45,991 nt of DNA from assembly GCA_016208715.1 (NCBI GenBank), contig JACQXV010000072.1, forward strand, positions 1 to 45,991, read 5' to 3'. The stretch is from Candidatus Woesearchaeota archaeon (GTDB lineage Archaea > Nanobdellota > Nanobdellia > Woesearchaeales > UBA11576). Below, one piece after another: positions 15,404 through 23,858 of the stretch. Position 1 is the first letter of the stretch; every line of letters begins with the position of its first letter. The notes beneath the pieces were generated by a model that searched no databases, had not been told where the DNA came from, and saw only the letters and a program-made list of their open reading frames with translations. Both the position numbers and the translations under genes were made by a program.

Positions 15404-16222
15404 ATGCTGCAGCAATCGAGAGGTAATTTTCTTAGTATGTTCTTTTTTTCTTTTTTCTTTGTTGTTCTGTGTAGTACCGGCTCAGTCGCTCTCGGGCTTG
15501 GCGTTTCACCGAGCTCACTTACAGTTGAGAAGGCTTTTCGTAATCACACGTACGGAAGAGAGATGACGTTGATGAACCCCAATGATGAGGATGTTGAATT
15601 CAGCATTGTACAGGAAACGAACAGCAGCATTGTCGTGAGCGCCGAGCCAGCACAAGGGGTTATTTCAGCACGGCAAAAAAAGACAATCAATGTCTTCATC
15701 TTTGTTCCTGCACGTTTGCTAAACGGACAGTATGAAGACCTATTGCTTGCGCAGATGCATACAGAAAATGCCGACAGTCTCGTCGTTACACCATCGCTCG
15801 CAATACCTGTACGAACGAAGGTGCACGCGAGCACGGATCTGGGGCTTGCTGATGAGAATGCTCCGGATGATGAGATTGAACCATCGGAAGACACTGTAAT
15901 CGAGGAAAACGGTTCGTTTGAAGAATCGTTTGATTCTTTGCAAGATGAGGCCGCGATAAAGTTGCCGGATCAGGCGCAAGTAGAAACCGATCAGCATCTT
16001 GAAGAAAAATCGTCTACGCGTGCTATGCAACAGATAGGCGATGGATCAGGCCTGATAGGAAACGCCGGCGCATTTTTCAAGGAGCAGAATCTCTCGCTTG
16101 TAGACATCACTGCATTTGTCATTTTCCTTGGTATGCTGATCGTGTTTACGATTACTACATTGCGAAGCGAAGGAAAATGCAATGCAAAGAGACGGAAGCA
16201 AAAAAGGAGACCCGCGCTTTAG
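15404..16222 (+). CDS. Membrane-anchored exported protein
   Basis: A 272-residue protein with an N-terminal signal (MFFFSFFFVVLCSTGSVALG), a beta-sandwich-like domain starting GLGVSPSSLTVEKAFRNHTY (about residues 30-145), an acidic disordered linker (about 150-225) and one C-terminal membrane helix (DITAFVIFLGMLIVFTITTL), followed by a basic tail. The topology is outside domain, inside tail. GGGAGG is 3 nt before ATG 15404, directly after the lamin-tail gene, so it is translated from the same mRNA. It may hold or present that secreted partner. The fold guess (MSP/COG1470-like, PNDEDVEFSI) is tentative. Confidence 0.65.
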   Translation: MLQQSRGNFLSMFFFSFFFVVLCSTGSVALGLGVSPSSLTVEKAFRNHTYGREMTLMNPNDEDVEFSIVQETNSSIVVSAEPAQGVISARQKKTINVFIFVPARLLNGQYEDLLLAQMHTENADSLVVTPSLAIPVRTKVHASTDLGLADENAPDDEIEPSEDTVIEENGSFEESFDSLQDEAAIKLPDQAQVETDQHLEEKSSTRAMQQIGDGSGLIGNAGAFFKEQNLSLVDITAFVIFLGMLIVFTITTLRSEGKCNAKRRKQKRRPAL

Positions 16223-16815
16223 TGCCCTACGCGCCTGCGTTCTCTTGCAATTGCGCTTTCCAGCTTGTCAGCGCGGCTAAGCAGGTCTTGTTTTTCACGC
16301 GCCATGCGCGTCACTTCCCGCGCATAGTTTGCAAGTTCGAAATCTGCTGTTTTTATCTGGGAAGATATCGCACGGAATTTATTCATTTCTTCCTGCAGTC
16401 CTTTGATTTCCACAAGCACGCGACCCAATTCATCCTTGAGCGCGTTGTAGACCTTGATGTCCGCTTCAAGCTTTTTGCTCTGCGCCGCAATCTCTCCACG
16501 GAAGCTCTCTGACAGCTCTTCAACGATTTTTGTCTTAAGCTGCCCTTTGAGAAGCTTGAAATCATAGATGTCATCTTTGAGCTCTTCATTGAGCTTCTTC
16601 GTATGGTTAAGTTGTTCCATGAACTCGAGGTAGATGTTTGAAGTGTCAACATTCACCTGCGAAATCTCCTGTTGAAGCAATCCCACAGCTTTTGCACCTC
16701 CTTCGACCGCTTTCGTGTGCGCTTCAATCTTCACAGTATGATCTGCTACCACTGCAGATAATTGATTAATTTTTTCTTCAACTTCAAGCAAACTCCTCAC
16801 TTTTGAAAAGACCAT
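16219..16815 (-). CDS. Coiled-coil protein
   Basis: A 198-residue, almost entirely helical protein of heptad-like sequence (LLEVEEKINQLSAVVADHTV, then repeated Lys/Glu/Leu helices). It has no signal, no cysteine and no known enzymatic motif. The ATG has GGGGTGA 6 nt upstream. The gene follows the DNA ligase stop by 19 nt on the same strand, so it is probably co-transcribed, but a role in DNA metabolism is only a guess. Its stop overlaps the convergent membrane-protein gene by a few bases. It may be a structural or scaffolding protein. Confidence 0.65.
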   Translation of the reverse strand: MVFSKVRSLLEVEEKINQLSAVVADHTVKIEAHTKAVEGGAKAVGLLQQEISQVNVDTSNIYLEFMEQLNHTKKLNEELKDDIYDFKLLKGQLKTKIVEELSESFRGEIAAQSKKLEADIKVYNALKDELGRVLVEIKGLQEEMNKFRAISSQIKTADFELANYAREVTRMAREKQDLLSRADKLESAIARERRRVGH

Positions 16816-16834
16816 TCATTTCACCCCAATTAAT

Positions 16835-18601
16835 TTATCGCGACCGTTGTGTTGAATACAAGTTCTCCACTTCCTCAAGTGTGCTGATATCCTCAGGGGA
16901 GCGTTCCATCTCGCGCAGTCGCGCAAGTCTTGGAAAGCGCAGTGCATATCCTGACGAATAACTTGGACTTTTTTGTATCTCTTCATAACTGATTTCAACG
17001 ACGATATGCGGCTTCACACGCACCACCCTGCCTTTCTCTTCGACAATAAGTGGCTTCAGTAAATTCGTCATCTCATCAAACGTTACTCCGTCTTCGCTTG
17101 CAAGTTCCTTAAAGCCTGTCCCGACTCTGCCAATCTCAATGAATGCTCCCGTATCCGAATCTTTGCACGCAAGCACAAAGCTTGTGAGCCAGCCTGAACG
17201 TTTTCCTTCACCCCATTCTGCACCGACAATCACCAAGTCAAGAGACTGCATCGTTGGTTTTACTTTGACCCCAAAACCTACGCGTGAGCCAGGCCTGTAT
17301 TCTGCATCGAGGTTCTTGAACATAACTCCTTCTTCTCCGGCTTTGAGCGCGTCTTGGTAAAACTGCTCTGCCGCTGAATCGTTGTCTGTAACAACTTGGC
17401 GTGCTAGCACGATCTTTTGTGGAACTTGCGTAACGATCCGTTCGAGAATTTCTCGCCGTGCCTTGAATGGACGCTTGATAAGTGTTTTGTTATCGTGATA
17501 CAAAAGATCAAACACGTTTACTTCGACGGGAAACTCTTTTGACATCTGTTCAACATCATATTTTCTCTTGATGCGTTGTGAGATACTCTGAAACGGCAAA
17601 TATTTGCGTGATTTGGGATCAAACCCGACTGCTTCCGCATCGAGGATGAAAGAATCTCCCGCAACATGGCTCTTGACAAATTCCACAACTTCCGGAAACT
17701 GCGATGTGACCTCTTCGAGTCGGCGTGTGAAGACGAGAATTTTGCCGACACTCTTATGGATCTGCATGCGGAATCCATCGTACTTGAACTCAACCGCACA
17801 AGGCCGGCCCACGCGTTCAAAGGCATTAGCGATATTGATCGCCTTCTGAAAGAGCATGACTTTCACAGGTTTGCCACTCTGAAGATCAAGTGCGGTCAGA
17901 CCCGCGACGCCTTGCTCTTTTGCAATCTTGGCAACTGCGGCGAAATCATTAAGAATATCATATGCTGATTGTACAGCGTCCACATACTTATTGTAGACTT
18001 CGCGATTCTCCGGTTCGATAGATTTCTCCGCCGGATCATACTGGATTTTCACATCGTCGCCAAAGAATGCCCACACGATTGCGTCACGCAGAATTCCTTC
18101 ACCGATCCCAACGCGAAGTTCTTCAAGAACGGTGCGAATGATATACCGAGCTTCATCGGGCGATGCGCTCGTGAGCAGTTCGGCGATGAGCGCTACCTTT
18201 CGATCGATCGAACCCGGCCCTTCAAGCGCAGACATTTTACGAATGTTTGAAATAACATTGTTCACGCTTAGTTTTTTTGAGAATAGCGTGACTTGTTTTT
18301 TCTGCGTTGTTAGATTTTCTGTAACGACCCCGAGGTCGCCTGTGCGCTTCCATTCAGCTTCGATTGCTGCATCGGTGTATCCAAGTGATTTAGCGATAGC
18401 TTTTGTCACAAGACGCGTAGCAACACCGGTCTTGCGATCATCCCATGATGGAAAGATTTTTCCCTGCATAAGAAGAACGATGGATTCGATATCTGTTGGG
18501 TCTGTTTGTTTAAGAAACTCCGAGAGAATCTTGGTTTTCTCAAGGCGCTTTGTGGCTGATTGGATGTGCTCGTACGTATCCACTAATCTTTTGTAATCCA
18601 T
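16835..18601 (-). CDS. lig: ATP-dependent DNA ligase (archaeal/eukaryal type I)
   Basis: It seals nicks in replication and repair. From ATG 18601 it has 588 residues, a normal length for archaeal Lig. The N-terminal DNA-binding domain covers about residues 1-240. EFKYDGFRMQIHK (about residue 270) carries the catalytic lysine that is adenylated. FTRRLEEVTSQFPE, DAEAVGF, GVMFKNLDAEYRPG and VKVKPTMQSLDLVIVG are the further nucleotidyltransferase motifs, followed by the OB-fold. The start is fixed by a perfect TATA box at 18624-18631, 27 nt upstream, implying a leaderless mRNA. A longer reading to 18685 would run into a MITE end. The coiled-coil gene is downstream in the same operon. Confidence 0.95.
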   Translation of the reverse strand: MDYKRLVDTYEHIQSATKRLEKTKILSEFLKQTDPTDIESIVLLMQGKIFPSWDDRKTGVATRLVTKAIAKSLGYTDAAIEAEWKRTGDLGVVTENLTTQKKQVTLFSKKLSVNNVISNIRKMSALEGPGSIDRKVALIAELLTSASPDEARYIIRTVLEELRVGIGEGILRDAIVWAFFGDDVKIQYDPAEKSIEPENREVYNKYVDAVQSAYDILNDFAAVAKIAKEQGVAGLTALDLQSGKPVKVMLFQKAINIANAFERVGRPCAVEFKYDGFRMQIHKSVGKILVFTRRLEEVTSQFPEVVEFVKSHVAGDSFILDAEAVGFDPKSRKYLPFQSISQRIKRKYDVEQMSKEFPVEVNVFDLLYHDNKTLIKRPFKARREILERIVTQVPQKIVLARQVVTDNDSAAEQFYQDALKAGEEGVMFKNLDAEYRPGSRVGFGVKVKPTMQSLDLVIVGAEWGEGKRSGWLTSFVLACKDSDTGAFIEIGRVGTGFKELASEDGVTFDEMTNLLKPLIVEEKGRVVRVKPHIVVEISYEEIQKSPSYSSGYALRFPRLARLREMERSPEDISTLEEVENLYSTQRSR

Positions 18602-18623
18602 GCTTAGAGAGCTTTCTGCGCGG

Positions 18624-18631
18624 TATATATA
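18624..18631 (-). promoter_or_regulatory. TATA box of lig
   Basis: TATATATA is centred 27 nt upstream of ATG 18601. It decides the ligase start. A family 1 MITE begins 16 nt further upstream. Confidence 0.7.
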
Positions 18632-18646
18632 GCTTACGTGTGAAGG

Positions 18647-18790
18647 GGCTCTGTCCCGAATCTCGCTTACGCTCGGCCGCTGCACCGCTCGCTGTGAATA
18701 TGCTTGCCATCTTGTTGCCGAGAGGATGTTTAAGCAACCGGTTTATCGTTTCAGCTCGCAGGGTGGCAGCGGCACATTCGGGACAGAGCC
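18647..18790. mobile_element. MITE family 1, best-preserved ends
   Basis: GGCTCTGTCCCGAAT (18647-18661) and ATTCGGGACAGAGCC (18776-18790) are perfect 15-nt inverted repeats around a 114-nt interior that starts CTCGCTTACGCTCGGCCGCTG. There is no ORF. It lies between two divergent leaderless promoters. No clear target duplication is seen. Confidence 0.75.
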
Positions 18791-18804
18791 AGAGCTATAA
18801 AAAC

Positions 18805-18812
18805 ATTTATAT
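18805..18812 (+). promoter_or_regulatory. TATA box of the nitroreductase gene
   Basis: TTTATATA is centred about 28 nt upstream of ATG 18837, giving a leaderless transcript. It starts 15 nt after the MITE end. Confidence 0.65.
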
Positions 18813-18836
18813 ACGACACGGGCAAAAATAGGATGT

Positions 18837-19616
18837 ATGGAAACCTTTGAGGTCATTGAAAAGAGGCGGTCTGTCCGTAAGTACCTAGACGTTCCTGTTG
18901 AGTGGGAGAAAGTTGGCAATATTCTTCGGGCCGCGCAGTACGCTCCATCTGCGGGCAATCTGCAGGATTGGAAATTTGTGGTTGTAACTGATAAAGATAC
19001 CAAGAAAAAGATAGCGAATGCTGCAATGCAGCAGAGTTGGATCGAGGAGGCGCCAGTTATCATTGTTGTCTATTCAGAACCGTATAAGACAAAACGTTTC
19101 TACGGTGAGATTGGAGAAAAAATATATAGCGTGCAGAATTGCGCTGCCGCAATCGAAAACATGCTTCTTGCAGCGACCGACCAAGACCTTGGCAGCTGTT
19201 GGATATCCGCATTTGATGAGTCGATGCTTTGCACAATCATAAATTCTCCAAAAAATGTGAAGCCGCAGGCAATCGTCACGATCGGCTATCCTGATGAAGC
19301 GCCGATTACTCCGACAAAGTATCACTTGTATGATTTGACATTCATCAATGCATGGGGCAGTAGAATCGTTAATCCAGATCTCGTCCTTGACAACTGGAGC
19401 GATGTCATACTGAAGAAGATCGACGAGGCCAAGGAAGCAGCGCAGAAAGAAGCAACGCCCTTAGTGAGGAGACTTTTTGAAAAAGGAAAAGAGCACGCAA
19501 AAAAGATCCACGAAACGATAAAGAAGAAGGCTGAAGAGCAAAAGGAAAGAAAAAAGAAACAACAAAAATCAAGCGAAGAGGAAGTTCTTGAGAGTACAGA
19601 AGAAGCGGAGTACTAA
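18837..19616 (+). CDS. Nitroreductase-family flavoprotein with charged tail
   Basis: An FMN-dependent oxidoreductase of 259 residues. ETFEVIEKRRSVRKYLDVPV and APSAGNLQDWKFVVV give the FMN-binding and dimer contacts of the family. GSCWISAFDE and TIGYPDE are the conserved C-terminal half, with residues about 1-185 forming the catalytic domain. Residues about 200-259 form a very charged Lys/Glu tail (KKKAEEQKERKKKQQKS) not usual in the family. That tail could bind nucleic acid or a membrane or be a coiled coil. Substrate unknown; such enzymes reduce nitro compounds, quinones or flavin. It is transcribed divergently from lig with a MITE between. Confidence 0.85.
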   Translation: METFEVIEKRRSVRKYLDVPVEWEKVGNILRAAQYAPSAGNLQDWKFVVVTDKDTKKKIANAAMQQSWIEEAPVIIVVYSEPYKTKRFYGEIGEKIYSVQNCAAAIENMLLAATDQDLGSCWISAFDESMLCTIINSPKNVKPQAIVTIGYPDEAPITPTKYHLYDLTFINAWGSRIVNPDLVLDNWSDVILKKIDEAKEAAQKEATPLVRRLFEKGKEHAKKIHETIKKKAEEQKERKKKQQKSSEEEVLESTEEAEY

Positions 19617-19708
19617 CCTGATGCATAATGTTTTCTAATAGCGTTGACTCCTTTGTCGGTGAGACATTATAAATAATAGATAAAGTAAATAAGCTCTTGT
19701 TGTCCTTC

Positions 19709-20362
19709 TCACTGCTTTTTGTGGCCGTCAATGTACGCCTTGAGCTGAGTATATGAGAGCTTCTTTGTAGAATTCTCTTCAAACTTCACGCCCAGATACT
19801 CGTACACCTTGCGCCATTCCTGCGAGCTTGTCACGCCATTCCCGTCAGCATCTGCTATCGTTGCGGCTTGGGCGCTCACTTGGCGGTACGTTTCACGATA
19901 ATCGAGGTAGTTTGCTGCCATGAGCGAACCAACCGCTCCCGTCATTCCCACGATCATCAGCATTCCGGCGACACGCTGCTTATACGGAAATCCGAACGCG
20001 CAAGTTTCTGGGCGTTTTTCGTATTCACGCAGCCAGGTCTCTTGAATAATGCCTGGCTGTTTTTCATTCATCCGCGTGATCGCTCCCATGAAAATCTGCG
20101 CGTTCGTCTTCAGGTCGTCTCGCCTTCTCCATGGATGCACAACGTCATAAGCGAGCACGCCAAACCCATTCGCATAATCGGCAAACCGGAAATGATGGTA
20201 CACTTCAGGTCGATCATCAATGATTGATTGGTACTCGCTCCAAAGCTTTGGCGCTTGCGGAAGCCTTGCGCAGTCCACTCCCTCCTTACGGCAACGCTCA
20301 AAAAACGCCGATTCACGGGCACGGAAACGGTACGACTTGACGAGATCATCGATGAAAATCAT
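19709..20362 (-). CDS. Membrane protein with EF-hand motif
   Basis: A 217-residue protein from ATG 20362 (MIFIDDLVKSYRFRARES), with GGGGTGG shortly upstream. Residues about 1-135 are a soluble region rich in Trp, Tyr and His (YHHFRFADYANGFGVLAYDV). A hydrophobic segment (VAGMLMIVGMTGAVGSLMAA) follows, then a calcium-binding EF-hand loop DADGNGVTSSQEW near residue 175, and a short helix. A reading starting at 20569 would overlap the small upstream gene in another frame and is rejected. The family is unknown. It lies 82 nt downstream of the cysteine-rich gene on the same strand and may be in the same operon. Confidence 0.6.
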   Translation of the reverse strand: MIFIDDLVKSYRFRARESAFFERCRKEGVDCARLPQAPKLWSEYQSIIDDRPEVYHHFRFADYANGFGVLAYDVVHPWRRRDDLKTNAQIFMGAITRMNEKQPGIIQETWLREYEKRPETCAFGFPYKQRVAGMLMIVGMTGAVGSLMAANYLDYRETYRQVSAQAATIADADGNGVTSSQEWRKVYEYLGVKFEENSTKKLSYTQLKAYIDGHKKQ

Positions 20363-20444
20363 GGTTCCACCCCACTTGAACTTTCCTGTACGTGCTGTAA
20401 TCAAATTACGTAGGCAATGTACTGTCTTGTTGACTTTTGTTGAC

Positions 20445-20606
20445 TTACTCGATCTTCTGCGAGCACTCTTTCTTGAACTCCCAATAATACCAGCAATTCT
20501 TGCCAAAGGCCTTAAAACTGTGGCAGCCATCGCACGCGGCCTTTTTCTCTTCAAGCACGTGAAAGTCATACTCTTGGTTTTCTCGATGCACGATTTTTAT
20601 AGTCAT
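20445..20606 (-). CDS. Small cysteine-rich protein, 53 residues
   Basis: Not annotated easily because of its size, but strongly supported: ATG 20606 is 26-27 nt from a TATA box (20628-20637). The sequence starts MTIKIVHRENQEYDFHVLEE and has CDGCH, then NCWYYW and a later Cys in KKECSQ. That gives a CxxCx(10-11)Cx(9)C pattern that could bind zinc or iron and ends in a lysine-rich helix. No family is recognised. It is likely cytoplasmic. It is co-oriented with the EF-hand protein gene downstream. Confidence 0.6.
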   Translation of the reverse strand: MTIKIVHRENQEYDFHVLEEKKAACDGCHSFKAFGKNCWYYWEFKKECSQKIE

Positions 20607-20627
20607 ACCCGCTGTAAGAGTGCTTCA

Positions 20628-20637
20628 TTATTTAAAA
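20628..20637 (-). promoter_or_regulatory. TATA box of the cysteine-rich gene
   Basis: TTTTAAATAA on the minus strand is centred about 26 nt upstream of ATG 20606, giving a leaderless transcript. Confidence 0.6.
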
Positions 20638-20660
20638 CTTATTGCAAGCAAGCGGGGGCG

Positions 20661-20817
20661 GGTTCTGTCCCGAATCTCGCTTACGCTTGGCCAGTGCACC
20701 GCTATAAGTGCTCTGCTCGCTGCGGATATGCGAGTCAGCTTGTTGCTTGGATGATCTTGAATGTCCTGTTCATCGTTTAAGCTCACAGATTGCGGCGGCA
20801 TAATTCGGGACAGAGCC
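20661..20817. mobile_element. MITE family 1 copy
   Basis: GGTTCTGTCCCGAAT (20661-20675) and ATTCGGGACAGAGCC (20803-20817) are inverted repeats (14 of 15). The interior starts CTCGCTTACGCTTGG like the other copies. No ORF and no clear target duplication. It lies between divergent genes. Confidence 0.7.
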
Positions 20818-20888
20818 CAAATTGGCAATACATTTAAATACTAAAAAACGTTCAATGTTGCCTGGAAATCTACAAAAAGAGGCAGATT

Positions 20889-22550
20889 ATGTCATTACGT
20901 AAAGATGTGCGCGACTTTCGAAGGATGCGCCAGATTCTCACAGTTCTCTTACAAAATGAATTTGGCTACCTCCTTGATGAACTTCGCCTGAAGGGTTTTA
21001 TCAACCTGAGTCATCAGCTGTGGCCGAAAAAATTCAAAGGAAACACCGAAGCACTTAAGCCCAAACGGCTCCTCAAGATATTCGAAGAGCTTAATGGAAC
21101 CTTTATCAAGCTCGGTCAATTGCTTGCGCTGCGCCCTGACCTCATCCCTACAGAATACTGCAATGAACTACGGAAACTCCAAGACAACACCAGTCCATTC
21201 TCAGGCAAACAAGCCAGGCAGATCATAGAAACAGAGCTCAAACGGCCATTGCGCCGCGCGTTCTCTGTCTTTGATGAGACGCCGATAGCATCTGCAAGCA
21301 TCGGGCAAGTGCATCTTGCAGCGCTCAAAGACGGCACCCGCGTAGTAGTCAAGGTGCAAAAGCCAAACATCGAAGAGACATTCCGCACAGACATCCGGCT
21401 CTTGTATAAACTTGCCGCGCTCATCGAAAAACGATACCATCCTAAGCTCTTTGATCCGCGAAAGATCGTTTCAGAATTTGAACGCTATACCGAACGTGAA
21501 CTCCACTATGTTCAGGAAGCCAAAAACATCGAACGGTTCTTTGCAATGTATAAGGACAATCCTCGACTGCAGGTCCCAAAAGTATTCTGGGACTACACAA
21601 CATCAAAAGTCCTCGTAATGGAGCATCTCAGCGGCAAACGCCTCACTGATCTTCAACATCTCACTCCGCGTGCACGTAAGATGATCGTCGAGACGATCGT
21701 TGATGCAATGTTTGAGCAGGTTTTCGAGCACGGCTTTTTCCACGCGGACCCGCATCCGGGCAATTTTCTTCTTAAACGCAATGGAAAGCTGGCGATGCTT
21801 GATTATGGCATCGTTGGAAGGCTCGATGAGTCGCTGCGTATACGCGTAAACCGGCTTTTTATCTCTATAATGCGTGCGGACACGGAAGAGATTGCCCGCG
21901 CAATGCTCAAACTTGGCGTCGCTGAGCAGGGATTTTCTGTCGCCGCATTCAAAGAAGAGGCACACGAGGTGCTCGGAGCGTTCTACAATGTGCCGGCCGA
22001 ACAAATAAATATAGCAGATGTGTTCGATCGGCTCATTTGCCTCTCACGAAAACACTCACTCAAACTCCCAAGCGATTTTGTGCTCTTGCTCAAAGCACTC
22101 ATGACTCTCGAAAGCGTTGTACGCGTGTACGATCCAAAATTCAACTTCATAAGGCACGTAAGGCCTTTTGCAAACAAGCTCGCGCGACAAAAGCTAAGCC
22201 CGACATTCATCGCAAAACAATTACGCGAAAAGACTGAACACGTACTCGACTTTATTGAAGATGTCCCTGAAAAATCTTCTGAATTCCTGTCACGGTGGCG
22301 CCAGACTGAATACGATCTAAAGACGCTTGATAACAACGTCGTACTTCTCACCAGCGAACTTGATAAGTCAAGCAACCGCATTTCGCTCGGCATGATCCTC
22401 GCAGGTCTTATTATTGCATCAACCATGCTGCTTCCATACCGCGATGTTGTTCTATTTGGAATGAGTGCATTCAGCTTTGTAGGATTTTCACTCTCATTTA
22501 TTCTCATCTTGATCTTAAGCGTATCTATGCTGCGCGAAAAAACCGTCTAA
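20889..22550 (+). CDS. UbiB/ADCK (ABC1) family atypical kinase
   Basis: A 553-residue membrane-linked protein kinase-like ATPase. The family motif is FIKLGQLLALRPDLIP (KxGQ). ASASIGQVH is the Ala-rich loop, RVVVKVQKP has the nucleotide-binding lysine, HADPHPGNF is the catalytic loop and LDYGIVGRLDE corresponds to DFG. Two hydrophobic segments lie at the C-terminus (about residues 495-550), as in bacterial UbiB. In bacteria and mitochondria these proteins support isoprenoid quinone synthesis or lipid handling; here no quinone genes are nearby, so the role is open. GAGG precedes ATG 20889. The next gene follows at 46 nt on the same strand. Confidence 0.9.
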   Translation: MSLRKDVRDFRRMRQILTVLLQNEFGYLLDELRLKGFINLSHQLWPKKFKGNTEALKPKRLLKIFEELNGTFIKLGQLLALRPDLIPTEYCNELRKLQDNTSPFSGKQARQIIETELKRPLRRAFSVFDETPIASASIGQVHLAALKDGTRVVVKVQKPNIEETFRTDIRLLYKLAALIEKRYHPKLFDPRKIVSEFERYTERELHYVQEAKNIERFFAMYKDNPRLQVPKVFWDYTTSKVLVMEHLSGKRLTDLQHLTPRARKMIVETIVDAMFEQVFEHGFFHADPHPGNFLLKRNGKLAMLDYGIVGRLDESLRIRVNRLFISIMRADTEEIARAMLKLGVAEQGFSVAAFKEEAHEVLGAFYNVPAEQINIADVFDRLICLSRKHSLKLPSDFVLLLKALMTLESVVRVYDPKFNFIRHVRPFANKLARQKLSPTFIAKQLREKTEHVLDFIEDVPEKSSEFLSRWRQTEYDLKTLDNNVVLLTSELDKSSNRISLGMILAGLIIASTMLLPYRDVVLFGMSAFSFVGFSLSFILILILSVSMLREKTV

Positions 22551-22596
22551 AAATCATCTAAGAAAGAAATCATCTAAAAAATCAGAGGTGAATCTA

Positions 22597-23145
22597 ATGT
22601 TAAGAAATGTAAAAAAAGCAGTGTACCTTGGCGTCAGTGTCGCAGCTGTCACCAAAGATAAACTGAAAAAAGAAGTTAAGAAATACATTGATAAGGGACA
22701 CATCAGCTCTAAGCAGGGTGAAGAGCTCGTCGCGCAAGTCCTCAAAGAGTTGCGTCGAGACCAACAGCGAGCAGTCAAATTCGTAACACGCATCGCAATG
22801 AAGCAACAGCGAAGCGCAAGACCGCTAGTCAGAAAAGGAGCTAGCGTCGCAAGACGGGCAGTAAAGACAGCACTCGCAAGGGCGTCTCCAGGCGCACGAA
22901 AAGTCGCACGCGTTATGCTCAGCGAAGCACGCAAAGTCGCTGTAGCGGGTGCAAAACGTGGAGCAAGACAAGCGGCACGTGTAGCAAAGAAGGTCAAAGC
23001 GCGTGTCGCAGGGAGAAAACCGGTGCACGTGCGCGTGACAGGAAAGCGCGTGCGCAAAGCAGCGAAGACTGTCGCAAAGCGCGTCATGAAGCGGGTCGTG
23101 AAGGAGGCTACACGGCGGGTGCTGCGAAAGAAGAAGAGACGTTAA
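22597..23145 (+). CDS. Histone-H1-like/phasin-like basic protein
   Basis: A 182-residue protein of two parts. Residues 1-60 form a helical domain (MLRNVKKAVYLGVSVAAVTK, KGHISSKQGEELVAQVLKEL) resembling the N-terminus of phasin or PhaF-like granule proteins. Residues about 65-182 are an Ala/Lys/Arg/Val repeat (KVARVMLSEARKVAVAGAKR, VRVTGKRVRKAAKTV) like histone H1 or AlgP tails. Such tails bind DNA. GAGGTGA lies just upstream of ATG 22597. A GTG at 22588 is less likely because it overlaps that ribosome site. It is likely co-transcribed with the UbiB kinase. It may join lipid or granule surfaces to the chromosome. Confidence 0.7.
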   Translation: MLRNVKKAVYLGVSVAAVTKDKLKKEVKKYIDKGHISSKQGEELVAQVLKELRRDQQRAVKFVTRIAMKQQRSARPLVRKGASVARRAVKTALARASPGARKVARVMLSEARKVAVAGAKRGARQAARVAKKVKARVAGRKPVHVRVTGKRVRKAAKTVAKRVMKRVVKEATRRVLRKKKRR

Positions 23146-23190
23146 TTATTTTTTTATTGCTTCTTTTTCTTTGATAGCTTTTTTTATCTT
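23146..23190 (+). terminator. T-rich transcription end region
   Basis: Several T runs follow the stop of the basic-protein gene, as expected for archaeal termination. The gap up to tRNA-Lys holds a further TATA-like GATTTAAAAAG near 23230. Confidence 0.4.
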
Positions 23191-23287
23191 TATTTCTATC
23201 AACGATTTTCATTTTGGCCATTTAAGAAAGATTTAAAAAGCAACTTCTGTTTCTGCAGGCATTCTTCCATAAACGTTTATTTTTTAT

Positions 23288-23361
23288 GGGTCTGTAGCTC
23301 AGCCCGGTAGAGCAATCGGCTCTTAACCGATAGGTCAGGGGTTCGAATCCCCTCAGACTCA
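23288..23361 (+). tRNA. tRNA-Lys (anticodon CTT)
   Basis: Acceptor GGGTCTG/CAGACTC, D arm GCTC/GAGC, anticodon arm ATCGG-CTCTTAA-CCGAT with anticodon CTT, T arm AGGGG-TTCGAAT-CCCCT. No intron and no encoded CCA. Confidence 0.95.
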
Positions 23362-23375
23362 CTTTTTCTTTTTTG

Positions 23376-23726
23376 GCATTTGTTTAGCAAGCGTCGCCGC
23401 CGACCGGCGAGCGAACGCCTCCATTTGATGTGTGAACGTTTTGCTTGTCAGTGTGATGAGAAGCGTTTGGCTCTCTCGCGATTATTCCTGGGACATCTGG
23501 CAACCCTGCAGCGTAAATCTACGCTGGCAAGATCGGGCGACCTTCGCTTCGCGGCGGTCACCCGCGTTATAATCACATCATACGGAATGATTTTGATGAT
23601 GTCTGGCGGCGCAGGAATGATTTTTTGTAAAATTTTTTGTAAAAGCAAGAGATCGCACCAAGCAAATAACTCTATGGAATCGCGGGCGTCGTGGCGACGC
23701 TGCGAAGTTGTTTGCTAAACAAATAC
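23376..23726. mobile_element. MITE family 2, with exact 8-bp target duplication
   Basis: GCATTTGTTTAGC (23376-23388) and GCTAAACAAATAC (23714-23726) are the inverted ends. CTTTTTTG is repeated exactly on both sides (23368-23375, 23727-23734). The interior carries CGTCGCCGCCGACC at one end and GTGGCGACGCTGCG at the other. At 351 nt it is the longest copy. No ORF is convincing. Confidence 0.75.
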
Positions 23727-23858
23727 CTTTTTTGTATTATTTTTTGTATTATCGACTGTGGCGCTGGCTATGCTGGTGCTTTTTATTGATCGTGTTTTTA
23801 TTAACGTACGTAGCACTAACGCACTGGCGGCCATTTGACTGCGTTTCTCATTTTTTCT

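Noticed and set aside
20363-20569. N-terminal extension of the EF-hand protein gene
   Set aside because: It overlaps the cysteine-rich small gene in another frame; a better start with ribosome site exists at 20362.
22554-23087. Long antisense frame opposite the basic protein
   Set aside because: It is the mirror of an Ala/Arg/Lys-rich repeat, which keeps the opposite strand open; the sense gene has the ribosome site.
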